Position numbers and translations under genes: made by a program. This document shows, one piece after another, positions 25,050 through 32,708 of a stretch of 33,597 nt of DNA. The first letter of the stretch is position 1, and each line of letters opens with the position of its first letter. Origin of the DNA: Lachnospiraceae bacterium (GTDB lineage Bacteria > Bacillota_A > Clostridia > Lachnospirales > Lachnospiraceae); NCBI GenBank assembly GCA_018365895.1, contig JAGZJD010000025.1, positions 1-33,597 of the forward strand, read 5' to 3'. The notes beneath the pieces are model-generated. The model did no database searches. It was given only the letters and a program-made list of their open reading frames with translations, and was not told where the DNA came from.

Positions 25050-26114
25050 TTATTCTTCCCGGAGCTTTACGGCACTGGCGGCCTGTCTGCGACGAAGATC
25101 GTCTATGGCTGCATAGTGTTTCCGGGTTGTATTAACATCTTTATGTCCTAATACATCTGCTACAAGATAAATATCTCCCGTTTCTTTATAGAGAGAAGTA
25201 CCATATGTACTTCGCAACTTGTGCGGTGTAATTTTTTTATTTGGAGTTACTTGTCGTGCATATTTCTTTACCATATTTTCAACTGCCTGCACACCCATGC
25301 GTTTTCTCTGAGTAGATAAGAAGAGGGCTTCTTCATTTCCCGGAAGAGGATTCTGGAGTTTTCGATCATGCTCAAGATAATTAAGAAGAGTTTTTTCGAC
25401 TTCACGTCCAAAATAGACAACCATCTCGTTTCCCCCTTTTCTAGTTACTTTTACTCCGTTATTTTTAAAATCAATGTCATCCAGATCAAGACCGACACAT
25501 TCTGAAACACGAATTCCTGTTCCGAGCAGGAGAGTAAGAATGGCAAGGTCTCTTTCTTTTGTCTTTTCATAATATACTTTTTTCTGGCCGGTTAGTGTTG
25601 CTCCGCAATTCTCAACATAGTCAAGTAAAATTGCAACTTCATCGGTATCCAGACGTACAATAGCTTTTTCATGTATCTTTGGCATATCTACAAAATCTGT
25701 TGGATTCTTTGAGATTACTTGATGACGGTAATAATAGGTATAAAAACTTCTTAATGCTGAAAGCTTTCTTGCAATCCCTTTTTCGCTGTTGGTAATTTGT
25801 TTATCATCGTCAGAGTGATAAACCTTCAGATATTCCAGATATTCTTCCAGATCAACCGGTTCAACACGTTCTAAATCAGCGGGTTGGAACTGATTGAGTG
25901 TATAGTTGCGATAAACAGGGTTATTCTCCATGAGAAATCGGAAAAAGACACGGATATCGTAAGCATAAGAAATTCTTGTCTTTGCGGAAGTAGTCGGTTC
26001 AATCGCTCGAAAATAGTCTTTTACAAAAGGCGGCATTGTTTGAAGAACTTCACGTAGCCGCAGCGTATTGTCAATAAAAGCCTGTTCATGGTATGTTCTA
26101 ATGTCTTTCGCCAT
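25050..26114 (-). CDS. XerS-like tyrosine recombinase
   Basis: A 354-residue phage-integrase-family recombinase with an N-terminal SAM-like core-binding domain (about 28-135) and a C-terminal catalytic domain. The catalytic set is complete: R202 (GTGIRVSE), K226 (TRKGG), H298 and R301 (HKLRST), H324 (LGHKDVNTT) and nucleophile Y334 (KHYAA). Length and domain spacing fit the single-recombinase XerS group better than XerC/XerD at about 300. It could resolve chromosome dimers, although an integrase of a lost element cannot be excluded; no att repeats or cargo are visible. It has its own promoter and lies downstream of the SOS-controlled LysM gene, as the unrelated resolvase YneB does in Bacillus. 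Confidence 0.88.
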   Translation of the reverse strand: MAKDIRTYHEQAFIDNTLRLREVLQTMPPFVKDYFRAIEPTTSAKTRISYAYDIRVFFRFLMENNPVYRNYTLNQFQPADLERVEPVDLEEYLEYLKVYHSDDDKQITNSEKGIARKLSALRSFYTYYYRHQVISKNPTDFVDMPKIHEKAIVRLDTDEVAILLDYVENCGATLTGQKKVYYEKTKERDLAILTLLLGTGIRVSECVGLDLDDIDFKNNGVKVTRKGGNEMVVYFGREVEKTLLNYLEHDRKLQNPLPGNEEALFLSTQRKRMGVQAVENMVKKYARQVTPNKKITPHKLRSTYGTSLYKETGDIYLVADVLGHKDVNTTRKHYAAIDDLRRRQAASAVKLREE

Positions 26115-26161
26115 AGTAGTAAACCCTTTCTGAATATCTTAAAATTAATAAATCTAAAGAG

Positions 26162-26190
26162 ATTATACCACAAATAATCAATTTGGTCTA
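26162..26190 (-). promoter_or_regulatory. Promoter of the recombinase gene
   Basis: On the minus strand, -10 TATAAT (complement of 26162-26167) is preceded by TGG (extended -10). The -35 TAGACC (complement of 26185-26190) is 17 bases further upstream. It is about 48 bases before the start. Confidence 0.6.
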
Positions 26191-26322
26191 CATCTATTTG
26201 ATAAATCTGTATTTGTCGTATAGATATACTTCTCTCAATGAAGAGACAAATATCAATAATGAAACACAAAATTCATTCAACCAACTCTTTTCCAAGAATT
26301 CGATTCAGTCACATGGTATGTA

Positions 26323-26790
26323 CTATTTATATAGTATACGGCAAAAAGCTATTGCATAAGCGCAGATGCTGTATAGATATCTTCTGAGTGTTCCTCTGCA
26401 TAATATGGCCTCTGCATAATATGGAATGATAAGTTTTTGATCAGCATACAGCGTAGAACAATCCATCTGATTAATTTGAATGACTTCATTGATATATTCC
26501 TGATACGAATCATATTCTGTTGAAGCATAACGATCCGCAATAGTCCATAGTGTTTCTCCAGGAGCAACTTCAATACATTTATAATACTTATTGTTTGTGT
26601 CCTTTTCGCCAGAATCATGTGCACTTGCAAAAGCGCTTCCAAGCAATAAGGTACAACTGATTACAATTAACATACAAATAACCATGAATAAGCGCTTTGC
26701 ACGTATTCTTCTGACAGAGGATCTCCGTCTGTGATTATGGTTCGTTTGGTTATTTGGATTGCGATGATGATAATTGCTCTTATGTTTCAT
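26323..26790 (-). CDS. YneA-like LysM protein, SOS-controlled, with frameshifted C-terminus
   Basis: A 155-residue protein. A basic, histidine- and asparagine-rich N-terminus (residues 1-33) is followed by one membrane segment (about 34-56) and a LysM domain (about 72-125; CIEVAPGETLWTIADRY, NEVIQINQM, QKLIIPYY). Domain order and divergence from lexA match Bacillus YneA, the SOS-induced division suppressor, which is about 105 residues. After E127 the frame is altered by a 16-bp tandem duplication: the present tail (AILCRGTLRRYL and on) is cysteine-rich and not LysM-like. With one copy removed the frame would end in EHSEDIYTASALMQ at 141 residues. AGGAGGGGA precedes the start by seven bases. 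The division-suppressor role is inferred. Confidence 0.82.
   Translation of the reverse strand: MKHKSNYHHRNPNNQTNHNHRRRSSVRRIRAKRLFMVICMLIVISCTLLLGSAFASAHDSGEKDTNNKYYKCIEVAPGETLWTIADRYASTEYDSYQEYINEVIQINQMDCSTLYADQKLIIPYYAEAILCRGTLRRYLYSICAYAIAFCRILYK
26393..26424. repeat. Perfect 16-bp tandem duplication inside the yneA-like gene
   Basis: CCTCTGCATAATATGG occurs at 26393-26408 and again at 26409-26424 with no mismatch. Since 16 is not a multiple of three, it shifts the downstream reading frame of the minus-strand gene. The two identical copies suggest a recent event. Confidence 0.95.
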
Positions 26791-26857
26791 AATACACTCC
26801 CCTCCTGCTCTTCTTGTAGAAATCTTAATGAATTATAGCTTTGACACCTTACTGATC

Positions 26858-26871
26858 AGAACGAATGTTCG
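26858..26871. promoter_or_regulatory. SOS (LexA/DinR) box 1
   Basis: AGAACGAATGTTCG contains the Gram-positive LexA core GAAC-N4-GTTC exactly. It lies between the yneA-like promoter and the yneA-like start, so LexA bound here would block that transcript. Confidence 0.88.
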
Positions 26872-26883
26872 TTTATGCTCGCA

Positions 26884-26911
26884 TTATAATATACGAACAA
26901 ATGTTTGTCAA
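26884..26911 (-). promoter_or_regulatory. Promoter of the yneA-like gene
   Basis: On the minus strand a perfect -35 TTGACA (complement of 26906-26911) and a perfect -10 TATAAT (complement of 26884-26889) are 16 bases apart. SOS box 2 fills the spacer and the edge of the -35. Confidence 0.85.
26894..26907. promoter_or_regulatory. SOS (LexA/DinR) box 2
   Basis: CGAACAAATGTTTG matches the CGAAC-N4-GTTCG consensus with one change. It overlaps the spacer and -35 of the strong minus-strand promoter. Confidence 0.88.
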
Positions 26912-26918
26912 GGCGTTT

Positions 26919-26932
26919 CAAACATTTGTTTG
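26919..26932. promoter_or_regulatory. SOS (LexA/DinR) box 3
   Basis: CAAACATTTGTTTG is a perfect palindrome related to the SOS consensus, with A for G in one arm and the matching change in the other. It overlaps the candidate -35 of lexA, fitting autorepression. Confidence 0.82.
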
Positions 26933-26953
26933 CTTTTTCGAATTATCTATGAT
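26926..26953 (+). promoter_or_regulatory. Promoter of lexA
   Basis: A -35 TTGTTT (26926-26931) and -10 TATGAT (26948-26953) are 16 bases apart, 45 bases before the lexA start. SOS box 3 overlaps the -35. Confidence 0.65.
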
Positions 26954-26997
26954 AAACTAAATTTAAATTAGTTGTGCCATATTCAGGAGGAATTATT

Positions 26998-27615
26998 ATG
27001 TCAAATGGAAATATCAGCAAAAAACAATCCGAAATTTTAGAATATATAAAAGAACAGATTTTAGAACGAGGTTTTCCACCGGCAGTGCGTGAGATTTGTG
27101 AAGCTGTGAATTTAAAGTCCACTTCTTCTGTACATTCACATTTGGAGACACTGGAAAAGAATGGCTATATCCGTCGTGATCCAACAAAGCCGCGTGCAAT
27201 TGAAATTCTTGATGAGAACTTTAATCTATCACGCCGGGAAATGGTTCAAGTGCCAATTGTCGGACGAGTTGCAGCTGGAGAGCCAATTCTTGCAGAACAG
27301 AATATTACAGATTATTTTCCGATTCCTGTAGAATTTATGCCGAATAAGAATACTTATATGCTGAAAGTATCGGGTGAAAGTATGATTAATGCCGGCATTT
27401 TAGATGGTGATTTTGTATTGGTTCAAAAGGAATGTACGGCTATTAATGGAGATATGGTTGTAGCTATGATTGATGACGGCGCTACTGTGAAGCGTTTTTA
27501 TAAAGAAGAAGGTATCTATCGGCTTCAGCCGGAGAATGATTACATGGACCCGATTATCGTAGACCATGTTGAAATTTTAGGAAAAGTAATCGGTGTTTTC
27601 CGATTTATGCGTTAA
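26998..27615 (+). CDS. lexA: SOS repressor LexA
   Basis: A 205-residue LexA. The N-terminal winged helix-turn-helix (KQSEILEYIKEQILERGFPPAVREI, STSSVHSHLETLEKNGYI) is followed by the self-cleaving protease domain. The cleavage site is A93-G94 (VGRVAAGEP), and the catalytic dyad is S128 (SGESM) and K165 (GATVKRF). RecA filaments on single-stranded DNA trigger cleavage and derepression. ATG 26998 has AGGAGG seven bases upstream; an in-frame ATG at 26974 lacks one. Length is normal. Confidence 0.97.
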   Translation: MSNGNISKKQSEILEYIKEQILERGFPPAVREICEAVNLKSTSSVHSHLETLEKNGYIRRDPTKPRAIEILDENFNLSRREMVQVPIVGRVAAGEPILAEQNITDYFPIPVEFMPNKNTYMLKVSGESMINAGILDGDFVLVQKECTAINGDMVVAMIDDGATVKRFYKEEGIYRLQPENDYMDPIIVDHVEILGKVIGVFRFMR

Positions 27616-27633
27616 TCAGGGGGAAGCATCCGT

Positions 27634-29007
27634 ATGAAACATTCACTTTCTCAGGAAGAAAAGTTTAAAATGATGACAGACGATCCGCTTCCATCGGTTA
27701 TTATTCGATTGGCAATCCCAACGATGATTAGTATGCTTGTTACAGCTTTCTATAATATGGCAGATACGTTTTTTGTTGGACAGATCAGCACGAGCGCTAC
27801 CGCTGCAGTCGGAGTTGCATTTCCTGTTATGGCCGTAATACAGGCAGCAGGTTTTTTTTGTGGTCATGGATCTGGAAATTCCATGTCAAGAAAATTGGGA
27901 GCCAAAGATCATGAGGCAGCGGAACAGCTTGCAGCGATTGGTTTTTATCTTGCTATTTTTGTAGGTGTGATTATTACAATTGTGGGATTAATTTTTCTGA
28001 AGCCACTCTCTCTTCTGCTTGGTTCTACAGAGACGATTCTGCCACATACGGAAGCTTACCTTGGAATCATTTTGCTTGGAGCACCGTATATGACAGCGCA
28101 ATTTGTTTTGAATAATCAGCTTCGGTTTCAGGGAAATGCCTTTTATGCTATGCTTGGGATTGCTTCTGGCGCTATTATTAATATTATTCTTGATCCAATT
28201 TTTATTTTTGTATGGAATATGGGCGTTGCCGGAGCAGCTCTTGCTACGATCATTAGCCAACTTATCAGTTTCAGTTTGTTATTGGCAGGTATTCGTATTT
28301 CCACCTGTATACCGATTCGTTTGAAGAATTTGAAACATATCAAAGAACATTTACTTACGATTGCAGGCGGCGGTCTTCCATCACTATTTCGTCAAGGACT
28401 TGCAAGTATTGCAACGTTGGCTTTAAATTTATCTGCAAACCCATTTGGCGATGCAGCTATTGCTGCAATGTCCATTGTTGGAAGAATTACCATGTTTGCA
28501 AATTCTGCTCTAATTGGCTTTGGACAGGGCTTCCAACCAGTATGCGGTTATAATTATGGCGCAGGGAAGTATAAGCGTGTACAGGAGGCATTTTGGTTTT
28601 GTGTAAAGGTTGCTACCGGTGGTCTTTTGATTTTCTCTGCTCTGGGAATCGTGTTTGCAGAACCGCTTGTCACAATTTTCCGAAAGGATGATCCTAGTGT
28701 GATATCCATTGGCAGCACAGCACTTCGGATGCAGTGTGTAACATTTACTTTGGGTGGTTGGGTTTTAATGAATAATATGTTGATGCAAACCATTGGTAAA
28801 ACAATGCGTGCTTCTATCCTAGCCGCTGCAAGACAGGGATTATTTTTTCTTCCGGCAATTCTTATTTTGCCTTATTTTCTCCAATTGACAGGAATTCAGC
28901 TTGCTCAGCCGGTTGCTGATGTATTTGCTTTTTTCCTGGCGGTAATACTAAATCGCAGAACAATGAAGGAACTAGCACATCCTATCGAACGAACACAATC
29001 TATATAA
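27634..29007 (+). CDS. MATE-family efflux transporter
   Basis: A 457-residue membrane protein with about 12 helices, in two related halves. The N-terminal half has PLPSVIIRLAIPTMISMLVTAFYNMADTFFVGQIS, and the C-terminal half has GFGQGFQPVCGYNYGAGKYKRVQ, both characteristic of MATE transporters of the DinF/NorM type. MATE proteins export cationic drugs and metabolites using a Na+ or H+ gradient. AGGGGGAA precedes ATG 27634 by eight bases. It begins 18 bases after lexA and shares its direction, so it is probably in the lexA transcript and may be SOS-induced; substrates are unknown. Confidence 0.93.
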   Translation: MKHSLSQEEKFKMMTDDPLPSVIIRLAIPTMISMLVTAFYNMADTFFVGQISTSATAAVGVAFPVMAVIQAAGFFCGHGSGNSMSRKLGAKDHEAAEQLAAIGFYLAIFVGVIITIVGLIFLKPLSLLLGSTETILPHTEAYLGIILLGAPYMTAQFVLNNQLRFQGNAFYAMLGIASGAIINIILDPIFIFVWNMGVAGAALATIISQLISFSLLLAGIRISTCIPIRLKNLKHIKEHLLTIAGGGLPSLFRQGLASIATLALNLSANPFGDAAIAAMSIVGRITMFANSALIGFGQGFQPVCGYNYGAGKYKRVQEAFWFCVKVATGGLLIFSALGIVFAEPLVTIFRKDDPSVISIGSTALRMQCVTFTLGGWVLMNNMLMQTIGKTMRASILAAARQGLFFLPAILILPYFLQLTGIQLAQPVADVFAFFLAVILNRRTMKELAHPIERTQSI

Positions 29008-29015
29008 TACGACAG

Positions 29016-29050
29016 AAAGACTGCAGAATAGTTCTTTTCTGCAGTCTTTT
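29016..29050. terminator. Bidirectional terminator between converging MATE and YibE/F genes
   Basis: A perfect 13-bp stem, AAAGACTGCAGAA (29016-29028) and TTCTGCAGTCTTT (29037-29049), has an eight-base loop. The plus strand ends in TTTT and the minus strand in TTTCTG. Confidence 0.9.
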
Positions 29051-29054
29051 CATA

Positions 29055-29810
29055 CTATTTATCACTTATTACTTTTGCTATAATATAAGATGAAACAGGT
29101 ACCGCAAGCAGACATGCAATCATTCCGGCTGACATCATGGCAAGTCCCTGAAATAAAAGCTTTGAGTTTAAAATCATTTCCCAACTATATTTCATATTCA
29201 CCAGATAAGAAAATAATAAGATAGATTCTCCAAAATATGCAAATAAAAGTGTATTTGCAGTTGTTCCGATAATATCTTTTCCTACCTGGATTCCAGACAA
29301 AACATATTCTTTTCTAGATAATTCTTGTTTATGAAGAGAAACTTCATATACTGCTGATGTTATAGAAAGCGCTGTGTCCATAATCGCTCCAAGTGCACTT
29401 AAAATAACAATTCCTACAGCAATTTTCTGCATAGGAATCTGGATATCCAATGTATAATAAAATGCCACATCCTCTTGAATGGATTGAATCTCATTCAATC
29501 CACCAGCATTAGTAATGGATACAATTATTGCAATGGCTACTGAAAGAAAAAGCATAATTCCTGACACGCTTACAAGTGCAGACCAGGTTTTCTGATTTTT
29601 CCCATTTTGTTGGATTAATGTAATATAACTGATTAGTATCGTTGCAAGAAAAATAATTGGAAAAATTGGCATCCCATTTGCTAAAAGAATAATCGTAACT
29701 GCTAATACACAAACATTTCCGGCTAGAGTTGTTACAACGATAGCACCACGTTCTCCTCCTACAAAGAAGAGAAAAATACATAATACAAGAACGAGTACTA
29801 ATATCATCAT
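29055..29810 (-). CDS. YibE/F-family membrane protein (second of pair)
   Basis: A 251-residue polytopic protein of the YibE/F family with about seven membrane segments. Shared family elements include LSALGAIMDTALSITSAVYE and GIQVGKDIIGTTANTLLFAYFGESILL. It resembles the C-terminal half of the gene upstream. Its ATG overlaps the upstream stop (ATGA), so the two are translationally coupled and probably form one complex. The family is annotated as a predicted transporter, but substrate and direction are unknown. It is the last gene of the operon, with the terminator six bases beyond. Confidence 0.88.
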   Translation of the reverse strand: MMILVLVLVLCIFLFFVGGERGAIVVTTLAGNVCVLAVTIILLANGMPIFPIIFLATILISYITLIQQNGKNQKTWSALVSVSGIMLFLSVAIAIIVSITNAGGLNEIQSIQEDVAFYYTLDIQIPMQKIAVGIVILSALGAIMDTALSITSAVYEVSLHKQELSRKEYVLSGIQVGKDIIGTTANTLLFAYFGESILLFSYLVNMKYSWEMILNSKLLFQGLAMMSAGMIACLLAVPVSSYIIAKVISDK

Positions 29811-30889
29811 CTTCTCTCCCTTCTAACAGTCCACTTAAAAAATCCGGAGGAAACGGCAATAGAAATTGGTATTGCGGCAACAATTCCTATGCTTTCAATC
29901 AAGAATCGGGAAATTTCAAACGGAATATATTGCTTAATGTTAGTGATGAACGGAACATCATTGTTCATTCGGATTAAAAAAGATGGAATTAACCCTGCAG
30001 CAAAAGTAAACAGTAATACACTGATCATTGTTCCCATAATGTCATATCCAATTTCTCGTCCGGAATGAAATAATTTGCGAAGAGAAATATCAGGTTTTTT
30101 TCGAATCAGTTCTTCCATAGACGAAGTTAATGTAACCGCAACGTCCATAATAGCACCAAGACCAGCAAACATTACCTCTGCAATAAAGAGATGTTCCGGA
30201 TTTTCTGTACTTCCAAGATATTCCATCATTCCATAATCAAATGGTTCAGTGGTATTTAAAGTAACAAAAAAGATTGCCATGATTAGCGAAAATACAAAGA
30301 ACGTGGAAAAAATTGCCGCTACTGTTTTGCGATGGAAACCATTCAAAATCAGCATAGTTACAATGGTAAAAATGATAACAAGCAAATTACACAGTGGCAA
30401 AAGATCATATCCGCCTAAAAACAAGAAAAATCCGAGAATATAAATAGCTCCGTTTACGATAAGGGAAATACAAGTACGAAGCCCCTGTTTGCCTGTAAAA
30501 AGAATCAGCAGTGCGATGATTCCTCCAAACAACATTGCCAAATAGAAATCGCGTTTTTGGGTTTTAATCGCAGCAACTGGTTTACCATTGCTGCTTTCTA
30601 ATAAAACGTGATTTCCTTTATGGTATTTTTGATCAATTATACGAGATGTGGTATATTCATTTCTGATTGTCAGTATCTTTCCCTTTTGACTACCATTTAA
30701 GATTTTGGCTTTTAAATTCTGCAAATAGTAGATTTCTTTTCCGCCACGAACAGAAGGCATTTCTGAAATTTTCTTTTCAGTAACGTGTGTAATTTTTGCA
30801 ACTGGAGTTTTATAAATCCATGCATCATTTGCCACAAATACCAAAAATAGCAAATAGAAAATAATACTGTAAATATATTTTTTTGGCAT
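29807..30889 (-). CDS. YibE/F-family membrane protein (first of pair)
   Basis: A 360-residue YibE/F protein. An N-terminal membrane segment is followed by an extracytoplasmic beta-rich domain of about 90 residues (AKILNGSQKGKILTIRNEY, YHKGNHVLLESS), then about seven further membrane segments with MFAGLGAIMDVAVTLTSSMEE and GREIGYDIMGTMISVLLFTF. The start at 30889 is supported by GAGGTGA upstream; a longer frame to 30952 would include the promoter. It is followed by the coupled second YibE/F gene and preceded by a broken tetR gene on the same strand. Confidence 0.9.
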   Translation of the reverse strand: MPKKYIYSIIFYLLFLVFVANDAWIYKTPVAKITHVTEKKISEMPSVRGGKEIYYLQNLKAKILNGSQKGKILTIRNEYTTSRIIDQKYHKGNHVLLESSNGKPVAAIKTQKRDFYLAMLFGGIIALLILFTGKQGLRTCISLIVNGAIYILGFFLFLGGYDLLPLCNLLVIIFTIVTMLILNGFHRKTVAAIFSTFFVFSLIMAIFFVTLNTTEPFDYGMMEYLGSTENPEHLFIAEVMFAGLGAIMDVAVTLTSSMEELIRKKPDISLRKLFHSGREIGYDIMGTMISVLLFTFAAGLIPSFLIRMNNDVPFITNIKQYIPFEISRFLIESIGIVAAIPISIAVSSGFFKWTVRRERR

Positions 30890-30919
30890 AGCTTTCACCT
30901 CAATAAACCTATATGATTT

Positions 30920-30948
30920 ATGATAGCGCACGATTACTGGAGCTGCAA
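30920..30948 (-). promoter_or_regulatory. Candidate promoter of the YibE/F pair
   Basis: On the minus strand, -35 TTGCAG (complement of 30943-30948) and -10 TATCAT (complement of 30920-30925) are separated by 17 bases, about 30 bases before the start. The pair can thus be expressed independently of the broken regulator gene. Confidence 0.55.
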
Positions 30949-30975
30949 CCAATCAAAAAGGCAAATATCTTAGTT

Positions 30976-31448
30976 TTAAGAATATTTTAAATAGGATTGA
31001 ATCATATCTTCTATAGAATCTTCAAATGATTTTGAAACTAATAAAAGATATTTTTCTCGAAAAGGAGGCATACCTTCTTTAATCCAATGCATTGTATTTC
31101 CTACGATAGCATCAGTATAAAATGCTGTAAGATAATGAATACCTTCATCTGATAATTTATAAGAACCGGCAGCTTCTATTACAAAATATTCTATAAAAAT
31201 CCAAGTGACTTTTTCCATATATTGCTGAATCAAATCTTTATCTTTTGAGTGGTAAATGTGTTCCATTGCTTGTTTATTTTTTAGATAAATTCAGCAGTTC
31301 GAACATATTCATCATAAAAAGAAGATTTTTCTCTAGTCTCATTACAATAGTCATCAAATATATCTTTAACGGTTAATTTGTCTAAAGATTTTTTATTTAA
31401 GAGAGATAAAAAAGCAGACATAATCCGTTGCTTTGTAAATTTGGACAT
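30976..31448 (-). pseudogene. Degraded TetR/AcrR-family regulator
   Basis: Two fragments in different frames together look like one TetR regulator. The 5' fragment (31448 down to 31281, 55 residues) starts MSKFTKQRIMSAFLSLLNKK with LDKLTVKDIF, a typical first part of a TetR helix-turn-helix; it has an AGGAGAAACG ribosome site, then loses similarity and stops. The 3' fragment (31266 down to 30976) carries the ligand-domain end, with EHIYHSKDKDLIQQYMEKV and YLTAFYTDAIVGNTMHWIKEGM. The whole locus is about 470 bp against about 550 expected, so part of the middle appears deleted in addition to the frameshift. DNA binding is presumably lost. The remnant lies upstream of the YibE/F pair on the same strand and may once have controlled it. 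Confidence 0.78.
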
Positions 31449-31470
31449 CGTTTCTCCTTATGATTCTATT

Positions 31471-31497
31471 ATTATAAAGCTATACAGCTTATTGCAA
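31471..31497 (-). promoter_or_regulatory. Remnant promoter and operator of the broken tetR
   Basis: On the minus strand, -35 TTGCAA (complement of 31492-31497) and -10 TATAAT (complement of 31471-31476) enclose the palindrome AAGCT-ATAC-AGCTT (31477-31490), which fills most of the 15-base spacer. This is how TetR autoregulatory operators are often placed. The short spacer lowers certainty. Confidence 0.45.
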
Positions 31498-31542
31498 TCA
31501 TTATGTTTATCTGTTTATCAACTATTTCTATCATCTATCACA

Positions 31543-32688
31543 TCAATTCATAATACAGAGAAGAAATTGTTCCAAATGATAAATGTTGTTTTCTTGAAAG
31601 ATCTGATCTAATTTATTCAAATTTGGATCTGAATGTTCGATTTCTCTTGCGTATCGATGTGCTAAATCTGTAAAATCATCAAATGATAACTGCTTTCCTT
31701 GTTTCAGCCACATACCGTGTGCAAGTTCGAGAATAAAGATTGTGCTGAATAAAGCCAGCTTTATCTTACTTTCTGCCGCCTCATCATAAACCGCTCCACA
31801 GAAATAAGTAAAACACCAGAATATCATCAGCTGTTCGGAATAAACTTCGATAGATTCAAATATACTTAAAAATTCTTCGCGAGAACGAAGATAATGTTCC
31901 ACGCCATTTTGATAGAGTTCATTTCGGATATCTTTTAGGAGTACCCGCCATTCAGGACGCAGTACCTCTAGTTCATCTAAGACAGCACCCATTTGCTGCA
32001 GATTTTTATAACGTTCTTCTTCACGATTGCTATATGGCTTGAGAGCTGTTTCGAAAAATGGAATCATCCGATTAGAACGGTATCGTTCCAGTATAGTATC
32101 AATTTCGAAAAGGCTGTTTTTATCAATTCGAATCTGAATATCGTGAGCCAACGCTGCTACAATTGCCATGCGAACCGATATTTGCAGATTGCGGTCTTGT
32201 AAAATCTGAAAGATCAGCTCTCGCGTATCAGACAATTTAGTAAAAAGGAAGAAATCAAAATATTCATAAGTTTCTTCGCGGGAATCTTCCTTTGTAAGAA
32301 AACGAACAGGTTCTTTTTCTCCCAGAATGATTCTGGCAGCTTCCGGACAAGACAGGGAAAGGGAAATTTCGCGCAATCCCTCAAATTCTTCCGTATGTCT
32401 TGGATAGTTCTGACAAGTTCTGCAAAGCATGTTTGCCCCGCACTCTTTATAAATATCGCAAAGATTGTCTTCATTTAGAAATTCACAGCGTCCTCCCTGC
32501 TGAAGAAATGCATGTACTTTCCAATCGATACCATTCTGAAGACGATTCCCGAAACCACCCTTGACCTTGCTGTATTTTTTCAAAGAACGATTATCAATCA
32601 TAATCTGCCAGCCGGCACAGCAAGTATCCGGACATTTATCAGCAATACAGCGAAATTGTTTATAATAGTGGGGAATGGTATATTGCAT
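31543..32688 (-). CDS. FliB-like (flagellin lysine N-methylase family) protein
   Basis: A 381-residue protein matching the FliB family by its N-terminal cysteine pattern. C14, C19, C23 and C24 occur in FRCIADKCPDTCCAGW; then GGRCEFLNEDNLCDIYKECG, MLCRTCQNYPRH and SLSCPEAAR. These cysteines probably bind an iron-sulphur cluster. FliB methylates lysines of flagellin in Salmonella, but family members are common in Clostridia and the target here is unknown; no flagellar gene lies in the window. GGGGAGA precedes the start. It follows rsfS by 20 bases and is probably in the same operon. Confidence 0.83.
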   Translation of the reverse strand: MQYTIPHYYKQFRCIADKCPDTCCAGWQIMIDNRSLKKYSKVKGGFGNRLQNGIDWKVHAFLQQGGRCEFLNEDNLCDIYKECGANMLCRTCQNYPRHTEEFEGLREISLSLSCPEAARIILGEKEPVRFLTKEDSREETYEYFDFFLFTKLSDTRELIFQILQDRNLQISVRMAIVAALAHDIQIRIDKNSLFEIDTILERYRSNRMIPFFETALKPYSNREEERYKNLQQMGAVLDELEVLRPEWRVLLKDIRNELYQNGVEHYLRSREEFLSIFESIEVYSEQLMIFWCFTYFCGAVYDEAAESKIKLALFSTIFILELAHGMWLKQGKQLSFDDFTDLAHRYAREIEHSDPNLNKLDQIFQENNIYHLEQFLLCIMN

Positions 32689-32708
32689 ATAAATTGTTCT
32701 CCCCGCTT

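Noticed and set aside
26200..26250. Small inverted repeats upstream of the recombinase gene (GTATAGATATAC and TCTCT-6-AGAGA)
   Set aside because: Short, AT-rich, and expected by chance in such sequence; no second site supports an operator.
25050..26330. Recombinase as sign of an integrated mobile element
   Set aside because: No attachment-site repeats, tRNA target, phage or conjugation genes are present, and flanking genes are conserved core genes; a housekeeping XerS-like role fits better.
26349..26642. A second open frame overlapping the LysM gene on the same strand
   Set aside because: Most of it is an out-of-frame translation. Its end (PYYAEEHSEDIYTASALMQ) is the ancestral tail displaced by the 16-bp duplication, not a separate gene.
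30890..30952. Upstream extension of the first YibE/F gene to 30952
   Set aside because: The extension is not family-like, overlaps a plausible promoter, and the internal ATG at 30889 has a good ribosome site.
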